A DNA stretch of 64,000 bases from Cladopsammia gracilis (Eukaryota; Cnidaria; Anthozoa; Scleractinia; Dendrophylliidae), in assembly GCA_022457155.1 (NCBI GenBank), contig JAJGOT010000604.1, positions 167,501 to 231,500 of the forward strand, read 5' to 3'. Both the position numbers and the translations under genes were made by a program. The notes beneath the pieces are model-generated. The model saw nothing but the letters and a program-made list of their open reading frames with translations. It made no database searches and was not told the origin of the DNA. This document shows, in pieces, positions 38,793 to 50,700 of the stretch. Position 1 is the stretch's first letter. Every line of letters starts with the position of its first letter.

Positions 38793-41700
38793 TAAAAATA
38801 AATAATAAATAAATAATAAATAATAATAAAGTTACAAGATACGGTCAGTTTTATCTACGCGTGAACAGTTAATATGGCTCTGAACTCCTTCCCAATATTT
38901 TTTTTTTAAACTTTGCAAAAAGTTGTATCTTAACAAGCTAATAACAATTCATTAAGTAATGATCCGCATTAGAAGGATAGCGTTGAACGGCAATGCACGA
39001 TGGAATGTCAACTTTTTTCATTGTTACAACTAGTGATCTCATTGGCCTAGACTCAAAAACTGCTAAAACGTTAAGGTTCAAGTAATTTGAGACCCAATCG
39101 CACAACGTGCAAGTTTTAAAAGATATTGTATTTGGGGAACTTCATCAAAGAAGTAAAATTATTCGCTATTGTCTTCTGCTATTCAACTGTTTCAACTGTT
39201 TAACTGTTTATTAATAATCACAAATTTTACATAAAGCAATATCCACTGCCCGCAGTTAGCAGATTAGCTAGTCGAGGCGGGCAGTGGTTACACGTATGTA
39301 ATACATATACAGACAGAACACAAGAAAGACTAGAGAAAAACAGTAGTTAAATAAATAAACAAATAAATATAAATAAATTCAATTTAATTAAGTTTACAAT
39401 TATGAACATTGCAAATATAAGAAGGCCAAGTTTCTGATTGGTTAAGCACGAACATTTCCTAAAATTTATTTGATGCAAATGGATTTTCTTTATTTTTATA
39501 ATGAAATATAATTGTGAACCATCAGCTCCTCCTCTATTCTTGAAACCAAAGATATTATATGTGGGAAAGGGCCAATGCCGCAGAACAATGAAGTTTACTA
39601 TAGTTCTTCTGTGGAGCATTACTTAATGAAAAAAGTTCTAAAAACTTAAAGCTACAATTAATGGTGTCTTTGACAGATTATTATGGTAACCTGTTACGTC
39701 ATGACGATGACCATAAGTTGTTCAACAATGACTGGCCATTTATTTGATACCATTATTGTAGCACTAACTTATAAAGAATGGTACTATTTATCCATCGCAA
39801 TGTAAGTACTGAAAATGACAAGAAACTGTTGTGAGCCAGCCAAACAGAGCGTTTACGCGTGCGAGCAAGCATGAAAAAAAAATTAAATTTTCAAAATTCC
39901 ATGGTGTCTTTACAGGTTTTCCATGACGCATATGAATTCTTGAAGGATATCACAAAAAAGAGACTCATGTTTTACCTGGAAAACACATGGTAACTCCCTC
40001 TCCGAATGTGCTTGGAGGCACGAGTCCCTTGTGTAAAATAACGAACTGTAGGTCAAACGCACTGGCGATAAAACAAACACAACATTGAAGAAAATTTTCT
40101 TTATCTGGCGTCACAGCATAGTCAAAGGGAGGAATGTAATGAAATCACGTTAACGAGTAGCCTGCGAGCAAGCTCTCGGGCTCGGGGTTTGAGAGAGCGG
40201 AGAGCGAGAGCTTGCAACGATGTCTCAGAAATTTGAATGCCGCCCCCAATACTTCCCGTGGCTTCCCGCTGTCCGAGCTGTCAGAATTCGGCCAATCAGC
40301 GCAAACCGGAAACGAGCGTTAATGTCAACAAACATGTAACAGTCCACGTGAAAAAAAAAAAACGGAACTTGCTCGCAGTTCTGTGTAGGGAGAAAACCGA
40401 AAGCAGAAGATCCAAACGATTTAATATTGTAGATATTGTAAAGCTTCGTTAAAACTTCGCTAGCGTGTTTATAATTTTGTGAATCGCGAGATGTTTTTTA
40501 TTGAAAAGGTTTCAAATTACTTTCGAACATATGCAAATTGCGTGGTGAACAAAAATAAATAAACTAAATAGCACCGGCCAAAACACTAGAGCTCTTTCGA
40601 TAGCTGTTCAAATGGCTGGAAATCTTTCATGTAAACGGGTACTTACATTCGCCGTTCGAAAGGGTGAAGATTTCTTTTAAACGTTTAACAGCCGCCGTTT
40701 GAACGGTTGAATATTTTTTCCCGTTAACTTTCAGCGTGAGAGATCACAAATGCTGGTCGATAATTTTCTCGGCTGATCCAAACAAAAGCTGAAACTTCGC
40801 CGATCTTAATTCTTCATTAAATACATCGGCAACAGAAGCCGCAGACATTCCAATACTTCTGGCTTCTGCTACCTGGTCGTCGATGATGCTTTGTAATGGA
40901 CAGACAACCAACACTGTGATGCTGCCTCCTTTCAATTTGCAGCCGCGGCAGCAAACAGTTGAAAATATAAAGCTTTTGCCACAGCCCGTCAGCAAAACAG
41001 TGAGGACATCACTGCCTTTAAGTAGTGCTTCAACTGCTTGACGTTGCCCGGGTTTCAATTCCGAAGGAAACTTCACATATTTTGAAAAATTCTCGCACGC
41101 TTTGTGAATACAATCTCCTCCGCTCTCCGTGATCACGCACGACGCACGAACAATGATGACGTTATTATCCAATTAAATCTCAACCAATCAGCATTTTCCG
41201 CTAGCTTTCACGGGTTAAACATTCAAATTTCTGAGACATCGTTGCAAGCTCTCATTCCTTTCACTCCCCCACCCCCTCCCCCCCAAAAAAACTCCAAACC
41301 CGAACCCGAGAGCTTGCTCGCAGGCTAGTTAACGAGCAAAGGGCAATCCACCGTAGGAAAAAAGATGGCGGCTGATCAATTTACCACAATACCTTGCGGA
41401 CCTAACACAGCACATAAGGCACAAAGAAAGCCAAATTTTTACAATATTTGTTCCAGTACTAAGGACAATGTGTAGACCAAGTTTGAAGATTCAATAACTT
41501 TTCTTTACATTTTTATGAACGTTGTTAAGGTTTTTGTGCGCTAAGAATTATGGGTAAATGTACCAGTCGCCATCTTTTTTTCCTACCGAGGATTCAACTT
41601 GATTATCAAGTTATTTGTGGCTACCATTTTAGAACTACCGGAAGCTATGCAAAGCAATTAGGTGTTTGGAACTTCCAGTCACGCATTCCCCTTTGGGAAT

Positions 41701-44700
41701 TGAACATGGAACCGTGTGTGTCAGTTCAGTTTGTATGCGCTTGGAGAAGAAACAGTTTCTTCCAGGAGTATATTACGGGATTTATGTTACATTTCGATAG
41801 AACAATTCAGGAGGGCGTTTGTTAATTGGTTTTCAAGTACATATTGGAACTCACATTATTCTTGTCAAAGAATTGATCCTTAATCTCAATTATTCGCACT
41901 CTTTTGTGGCCTGAAGAGGTGTCCCCTTAATAGAGGCGTCCCCTAAATATAGGTGTCCCTTTAATAGAGGTGTCCCCTAAATAGAGGTGTCCCCTTAATA
42001 TAGGTGTCCCTTTAATAGAGGTGTCTCCTTAATAGGTGTCCCTTTAATAGAGGTGTCCCCTAAATAGAGGTGTCTTCTTAATAGGTTTCCCTTTAATAGA
42101 GGTGTCCCCTAAATAAAGGTGTCCCTTTAATAGAGGTGTCCCCTTAATAGAGGTGTCCCCTTAATAGAGGTGTCCCCTTAATAGAGGTGTCCCTTTAATA
42201 GAGGTGTCCCCTTAATAGAGGTGTCCCTTTAATAGAGGTGTCCCCTTAATAGAGGTGTCCCCTTAATAGAGGTGTCCCCTTAATAGAGGTGTCCCCTTAA
42301 TAGAGGTGTCCCTTTAATAGAGGCATCCCCTTAATAGAGGTGTCCCCTTAATAGAGGTGTCCCCTTAATAGAGGTGTCCCCTTAATAGAGGTGTCCCTTT
42401 AATAGAGGTGTCCCCTTAATAGAGGTGTCCCCTTAATACAGGTGTCCCCTTAATAGAGGTGTCCCTTTAATAGAGGTGTCTCCTTAATATAGGTGACCCC
42501 ATAATAGAGGTGTTCCCTAAATATAGGTGTCCCTTAATATAGGTGTCCCCTAAATAAAGGTGTCCCCTTAATGTAGGCGTTCCCTAAATGTAGGTGTCCC
42601 CTTAATATAGGTGTCCACTTAATAGAGGTGTCTCCTTAATAGAGGTGTCTCCTTAATAGAGGTGTCCCCTTAATAGAGGTGTCCCCTAAATAGAGGTGTC
42701 CCCTAAATAGAGGTGTCCCCTTAATAGAAGTGTCCCCTAAATATAGGTGTCCCCTTAATATAGGTGTCCACTTAATAGAGGTGTCCCCTTAATAGAGGCG
42801 TCCCCTAAATATAGGTGTCCCCTTAATAGAGGTGTCCCCTTTACAGGGGTGTCCCTTAAAAAGGTGTCCCCTCTATAGCGGAGCTCTGGGGTCCGAAGGC
42901 CCGCGCAGAGCCCCCTACTCATAGAACCAGGCATAGAACCATGTCGGTCATTTTTCATCGTCATGGCTAGCAGAATGTTTCACGGGCGCGTCCGTACGTC
43001 GCGCAGGGTTCAGTAGCTCGGGCTTTGCTTTTCGCGCGGCTTCAGAGCCGTCAGCTCGGCAAACACTTTTATTATTTGGATCTTTCGCTGGTCAGTGTTT
43101 ACGGGGAAGTAAAGTCGTTATTTCCCTGCATTTTTTCGCGGTTTGCTACTCAAGACAGGGATACTAATTAAGGGATACTCAGAAGCCGCTTTAGTGGAAA
43201 AAGAAGAGCTTTCTGTGATAAAATCTTGCTTCGAGCAACTTCATACGTTTTCGCTTCAATGCGGGGAGATATGTTTGTTTTTATTACGGATTTCAGAACC
43301 AAAGTAGCGGAGATTTAAAGAATTAGCAAGCAAGCAAGGGACTCAAAGGTAAAACAGACTACATTTTTTGGTGGGAATTTATCTTGATATCAATCTGTGA
43401 TTGACTTTTTTTGTGTGTTCTTGTGTAGTTTTGGAGAATTGTTTTTGAAACGTGCTTAACTTCAGTTGTATCGATTTCTTGAATTTCATCGAAGGCAGCT
43501 TGATGCGCTATAAATGGAGATTTGAATAAAATTTTTCGAAAGATTGTGTTGTCCATTTTTATGTGTTTGTTCATTCATTACATAGATTGAAAAGCGATTT
43601 TACGTAACCAAAACAAGACTTAGACTTCACTCGCGTCGCCTTATGCAAATTTGTTTGTGTATTTTTGCAATTTTGATTCCAAATCAGTTTCTCAGGCAAT
43701 TTTTGACAAGCAACAAATGTATTTTATTCGGAAAGTAGTCGTACTAGTTATTCTAGACGGAGAAAAAGTTGTTTATGTGAACTTTTCGGTACGGTCTAAA
43801 TGTACTGTGCAGACAGTCGCGTAATACTGTTTTTGAGAATAGCTCAAATTGAAAAATAGCCCGGTCGTCAATCTTAATTCTTGTGCTTCTGACCTTTCAT
43901 CTTAGTTGAGTTTCACCTTAGTTAAGCTTGTTCACAGAGCGACCCTGTTAGGCTCAACCTATTTATATATATTAGAGGTGTCACATAATAGAGGTGTCCC
44001 CTTAAAAGAGCGCTTTGCCGGCCTATTTCAACATGGCATGATGCACTGCAAGCGTCTGTTGATCAACAATTATTGAACCGTGTATCATAAGCTTAAAGTA
44101 ACCTTAACGAAATCTGCGTGCCATATTACATACACTTTACGTGACAACATTTTCCGAATTGCAGAAATTCAATTTTGTGATGTCACACCCTAAAATAAAC
44201 CCTGGGAGATTATTTTTTGCATGCGTCTGCAATATGAACCTTTTATGATCACGTCACAGTGTTGCTTATGTTCCAGGATCACTCGGCTTTTGTTGGTTAC
44301 GTGTCAGTTTTCTTACCTGACCACGCCCAGCTGTCCAATAAAGTAACAATGCTGCTTCAAAAATGCAATCCTCTCCAGGGCTGTCAAGGGAACTGCTTCT
44401 CCGCCTTTCCCCTCTCCCACAGAGGATGATGATAACGCATCCGTAAGTTGAGTAAATGAAGCATGCCGGGTAATAGTGGCCTCCACGTCACTCATTTCAT
44501 CCACCGTGCCGTCGGCAACCTGAATCAGTGACGCATGCGCGATCAGAAGGTTGAGAGTATTGACATAGAAGGTAACTTTGGCCGCCTCTGAGTTGAGCAG
44601 GTCCAGGTTCACGCTTTGAAGTTCGGCCGTGCCGCGTGCGATGGCCTGGAACTCAGGGGTCCTGATGGCATTAGCCGCTGACTTGTAATCCACAAGACCT

Positions 44701-47700
44701 CCGTGTGTTTCAGCCACATCTGAAAGATAAGTGAATAATAGCCTATAACTACTTTCAGTTATACAACAAATTTGGACACTCTTACAATGCCCTTCTCCTC
44801 CGACGGTGTGAAATGGCACAAGCCTGTAGTGTGCACAGGCGTATTTTCGTGGCGAACGGGGGGTAACTTTAACAAGGAGGATTAAGGTCCGGACACACGG
44901 TGCAACTTTTGTTGCAACGTTGCGAGCAACAAGATTTTTTGTGGGTGTCACAAGATGCAATTTGTTGCGCACAACGTCGAAAAGTCGAAAAGTCGATTCT
45001 ACTTCTGCAACTGTCGCGCGCAAAGTTGTAAGAAAAGTTCCACTGTGTGCCTGGGCCTTTTAGGAGAACAACAGGATGCGAGTGAGGCTGAAAGATGACC
45101 CAAAACTGAAGGGGTTTGTTTTGGTTTTAAATCGTGACTTGTTCGAATGCGTTTTCCCGCGCTTGGCGCCGGCTACATGTATTGCTTCCAGTTCTGATTG
45201 GATCATTTGATTGCCTGCATCTATTGTGATTGGCCACAGAGATTACTTTGGCTTTTATATACGGTATCATTAATATAAACGACTCTATGTAAACTGCAAT
45301 TACTCGGTTTGTCACGAGTAATTATTTCTCGCGTTCTTATGCTCGCGACAAACTGGATACAGTTCACTTAAAAGCAATCCTGCCTCTAGCTCGATACCTT
45401 TCAACATTTTAATCATCCTTGTCAGCAAATCCTTGGCGACAGTGTTGGGATCTCGTACACTCTCAGTCCATCTGCTGCCAGCATTCAGGATAACAGGATC
45501 AGAAGAAGGCCAGCGAACATCTATCAACAACAACAAAACTTTGTATTACATCACTTGTCATCTGTCACGCCCATGCAAACAAACCATTATTAATGCCGCG
45601 CTTACTTTGAACTTGTGAATGAAATCCCACAGTGTAACTAATTAAATTAAAGTGCCTAAAACACTAACATAAATATTTTCAGAATCAACTCTACATATAT
45701 TGACTAGTAGAATAGTGAAATCTTTCTTGTTTTGAACGTCACGTGACTTGAATTTTTAAAATGCTAATTAGATGACGTCGACCCAGTATTCATTTATTAT
45801 AGAAAAACGTGTTTTACCTCCAAGTAATATTTTTAACACATCAATTCACTATCCAAAGTTGGTTATCCTTAAGGTGTAAACTGCGCATTGTAAATTGACG
45901 TAGAAATAATGGCAAAGTACTGCGTCGACGTCATCAAAACAGAAATATTTCACTATTCAACTATTCAATATACGTAGAGTTGATTATGGTGGAGTTCCAC
46001 TGTACTGTAATCTTTGTATTCTTAAGGTCTCTAACACAGAACAAGCTTGAACAAACCTCTGTGGCTGAGTCCTCCAACTGACGTCACAGCAGGACAGCAG
46101 TTGTACACGATGACTTTTGACAGGTTGACATGCAGCCTTTTTGCTGCTTTCTCCAAACTGAAATGAATCCAAGTTTATTTCATACTTATTGAGACTTTCT
46201 ATTGACATTTGGCTGATGCTTTACCAACTCGTGCGTAAATACCGTACGCTCGCACTGCCCATGAAGTAATCTATATATATTAGAGTATCATAAGACGAGC
46301 CACGGGCTAACCACCATCCTCGATTTGAGTGGTGTTCTGCGCTTTTATAACGACAGTATTTGTAACAGAGGTAGCCCGGGTAAAGTCACAGGCTTACTAC
46401 CCTACGTTTGAATTGAGATGGTGTACTGTGCTTTTATAACGGCTGCATTAGTTACGAAAGTAGACTGAGTAGATGCACAGGTTTACCATCCTTGGTTTGA
46501 GTGGTACTCTGTGCTTTTTTAACGGCTGTACTTGTTATAATAGTTGCCTGACTAAAGGCACAGGCTTAGCATCCTATCCTGTCATTAATACTGCAGGCGC
46601 AAGTTAGTGCTTTTAAACTGAACATAACAGAAATTATAACACTAACACATATTACGATGTTGTTTTCTTTTGTTGCGCTGCATTCTAAAGGAAAACAAAA
46701 TCACCCAGGCGATCACACAAGACAGTACTGCCTGGATACACTTGTCTGCAAGCTATTTATCAAATACAACCTTGCTTTGTAATCAACTGTTTATTGATCA
46801 TTAACCTGCGATCAGGCAGCGGGATCAGGCAACCCACTGATCAGTTTGTTTTGATACAACCCTTACTGCTTTTCAAATGTAAACAAAACCCACTTAGCAT
46901 GAACAACATGATTTACACTTGAAAAGCAAGAAAGTTTGTATCAAAATAAGGTCAACTACAGCCTCACTTCAACTCAAAGGGCAGGTTCCTAAGCAAACAA
47001 CTGTAGATAAGCCATTTTCGTATTTAAAATTACCGCTGAATTCAAACACCAATGACACATTGATACAGGGTTAGACTCGACCTGATGTAAAATATTCACA
47101 AATACCGGCTGAAGGTGCGAGAAATTTGAAAATTAAACAATAGACAGAGCTCTAAACAGGTCATCCTCTCGCCTGAATTTGTGAATTTATCGCTTCAGAT
47201 TGAGGCTAACCCTGTAAAAATGCGTCTTCAATGCTTTCGTTCAGCGACCATAGCGAATTCCAAACTGGACTATTGGGCTATCAATCAACAGTGTAAAAAA
47301 GAAACTTGAAGCAATCAATCTGAAATGAACTACCCATTGAAAAGTAATTTGAGAAGACACTTACTCTTTTGGGGGAATGTTCCTTTCAAACATGGGAGCT
47401 CCTAGAGTGTCTGCGATGCCTTCATTTAACACAACGAAAGGATTGGAAACTTTCATGGCACTTGGGCGATTCAGATCAACATCAAGAGGAACGGCTGATG
47501 CAGAATCTGGAAAATCAGGAAACATGGTACAGGTTATAGGACAATAAAACGTTTCTTTAGCCAGAGCTTTTCAACCTGCGGATTAACCCTTTCATTCCCA
47601 GAGTCAATCAATAATTTATGGACACATTTAGTCTAGTTCTAACTTTCAAGTCTGTGGGCGAAATCCGATGGTGTGACCATTCAAAGTACTTTTGCATGGT

Positions 47701-50700
47701 ACCATTTGTTTTTCAATATTTCACAAAATGAAATTTGGGTCAAGAATTTTGAGGTGCCGCCAAAGGATCTTTAGTCGCTAGTGAAATGTGATTTCGAAAT
47801 GACTGAATATTTTAGGTCAGCAATTAACGAACTGCCACACTATCATCTGGGTCAATGACTACCGAGGGCTTTTGTCACATGCAGTATATTCGCTTGCATA
47901 ACGTAAAGATCTTTATGCGCATTGCACATTCACACACACATCTGCGTCTGACTGAGAACTACGGTTGAATCAAATGGGTGTGTTTAGTGGCTATTTATCG
48001 ACTGTGCCAGTTAGATTAAATAATTAACAACACCGTACAATTGAAACTCGGAACTGTTCTTCCACGGATCAAGATTTTGCGACACTACAGAAATAAGGAT
48101 GAAATGAAAAGTTCCAGTCAGCTCTTATGGTGATTAATTTTGCTTTTTAGCTACAGTTAAGTTACCTCTGAGAAGTTTAACTGCGCTTAAATTATAACTG
48201 ATCACGAGTACCCTCGCTAGACACAAATGTTCCTTTTACATCAAATAGAAGATTTTAAGTGACTTCTTCAAGGGGGATCAAACATAATTTTTTAAGACAT
48301 AACGAAAAAAAAATTGAAACGTAAGCCCAACTTTTGCAATTTGCAATGCACTTCCATTCAGGTCAACTGTAACAAAACGCACTCAGTGCACTGGACTAAC
48401 AACGACAATTACTTTTAGGTTGCGAAGGTGACTGAAGCAATTGTGTCTTTTCGTTTTCAAAGCATTGTTTACACTTAGCCATTTAGATCGATCACTTAGC
48501 CATTTAGATCGATCACTTAGCCATTTCGATCGATCACCTAGCCATTTAGATCAATCACTTAGCCATTTAGATCAATCACTAAGCCATTTAGATCGATCAC
48601 TTAGCCATTTAGATCGATCTAAATGAGATCGATCTCGGATCGATCCGAGACCACCTCCCGAGGCGGTCTAATTTAGATCGATCTCGGCCCTGTTCAAAGA
48701 GTTCATACTCGGGTCATAAAATACTCGGATCGATCCGAGATCGATCTAACAGGTAAGTGTGAAAGCCCCACTAGTGATCAGCATCAAATTTCTCCTTGCA
48801 ATATCATTGCTTAGTGAATCAGAGAGGTCATAAGAATTAAGGATATGATCACCCAATGATCTCACAACTACTTCTATAAGAAACGTATGGGGACAAGAGA
48901 GGAAAATTTATATTTTGATATTGGTGATTAAAGGATTATTAAGTGATTTTACACACCAGTTGACTTGGACTTCCAGAACAGCAGAAGAGTCGCCAGAGCA
49001 TCCGCGTGTTTAAACAAACTGGTCATGTATTCACATCTCTCCTCCGGGCCCCCGCCTATTGCCGTGGTCACGTGACTAGCGCTTTCCACGCAATCAAATG
49101 CTTTCTGTATTTCAACCATTGCTATTCTCACCGCCAGACCTCTCTCCGTTTTCTTGAACGAGGTTTGTCTTCCGACATGCTTTTCACTTGAGGTTTGAAC
49201 GACCTCGTCCACACTTTGAATCAGAGAGTCTCCTTCATCTAATGCCTGCTCCAGTCGCCTGCAAAAAAAAAAAAACAGTCAACATGCAAAATCTCCTTAA
49301 AATAAAGGGACACTGTCCTGGCTGATATATCGTGTTTTCATGATTATGGCCAGGAGCTGGCTTTAAGCTTACTTTATTATCTTAAAGGGACACTGTCCTG
49401 GCTGATATATCGTGTTTTCATGATTATGGCCAGGAGCTTGCTTAAGGGACACTGTCCTGGCTGATATATCGTGTTTTCATGATTATGGCCAGGAGCTTGC
49501 TTAAGCTTACTCTATTATCTTAAAGGGACACTGTCCTGGCTGATATATCGTGTTTTCATGATTATGGCCAAGAGCTTTCTTTAAGCGTACTTTATTATCT
49601 TAAAATTGGATGAAACCATCGCCAAAAGTGATAGAAACAAAGAAATAAGAACGATGGCACGTATGACAATTTTGATTTCTTGACCGCCTTCAATAAATCA
49701 AATTTATGAACTGTAATCCACTTCAATCCTTACAATCCTGCACTTTATCTCCAAACTACTGCTTTTGTTTTGCTCTATAGAATCTTTTCATCCAATAAGT
49801 TGTGTATTTGGTGGCATTTGACGATATAACGTGGAAATAAGCTGAGCGAAATTTTGCTATTTTAGCGGGACAGTGCCCCTTCAATAATCTTTATACATTT
49901 AGTGTTACATTAATGGATGACAGATGATGTTTGCAGATCAAGATAGATGACCAGTTTTCAGTCACAGGGACAGCAACTAGTGATTGTGGATCGACAGTTG
50001 TGCACGAACCTCATGTGACGTGAGCCGAATTAAAGGTGCTGTTACACCGGGGAACGTTTCCTTGCGACTTGCAATACAACGCGGACGAAAAAACTGCGAT
50101 GCAAGTTGCAGATTGCATGATTGCAACTTTATGGATTGCATATTGCAGATTACAGATTACAAATTATCTCGCAACGATGTGAAAAGTAGAGAACTGTCGA
50201 CTTTTTTCTGCAAATTGCAACGCGGTATTTCGTTGCAGAGCCAGTTGCAAGAGTGATGTTGCACGCGCAATTTCATCTGCAACTTGGCATGCAACGGATT
50301 TCGTCTGCTGATATATTGTGTTTTCGTGATAATTAGTCAGGAGCTTGCTATAAACTTGCTTTGTTATCTTGAAATGCAAAGAAAAAATTGCCAGAAGCGA
50401 TGAAAGCAAAAAAGATATGAACTCAACCACAAGAATGGTAATTTTGATTTCTTGACCACGCTCACGAAATCAAATTTCATGAACTGTAATCCACTTCCAT
50501 CCTTGCAAACCTGCACTTTATCTCCAAACTACTGCTTCTGTTTTCCTCAGTAGAATCTATTTGTCCAACTAAGTTGTATATTTGGTGGTATTCAGGGGCG
50601 TAGCCAGCTTTTAGAAGAGTTGTACGCCTGGCCATCCGGCCCGCGAGGGCCGCTTCTAGGGGGGTCCGGGGGTATACCCCCCCCCAGAAAAATTTTTCGA

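Noticed and set aside
40237..40452. Plus-strand 71-codon frame inside the Mutator-like element
   Set aside because: It starts in the terminal inverted repeat, is low in complexity (KKKKR) and has no domain.
41918..42870. CRISPR-like array of short repeats
   Set aside because: Units are head-to-tail without spacers, in an animal intron. It is a minisatellite.
46304..46575. Possible duplicated exons
   Set aside because: The three 90-bp units have no conserved frame or splice sites.
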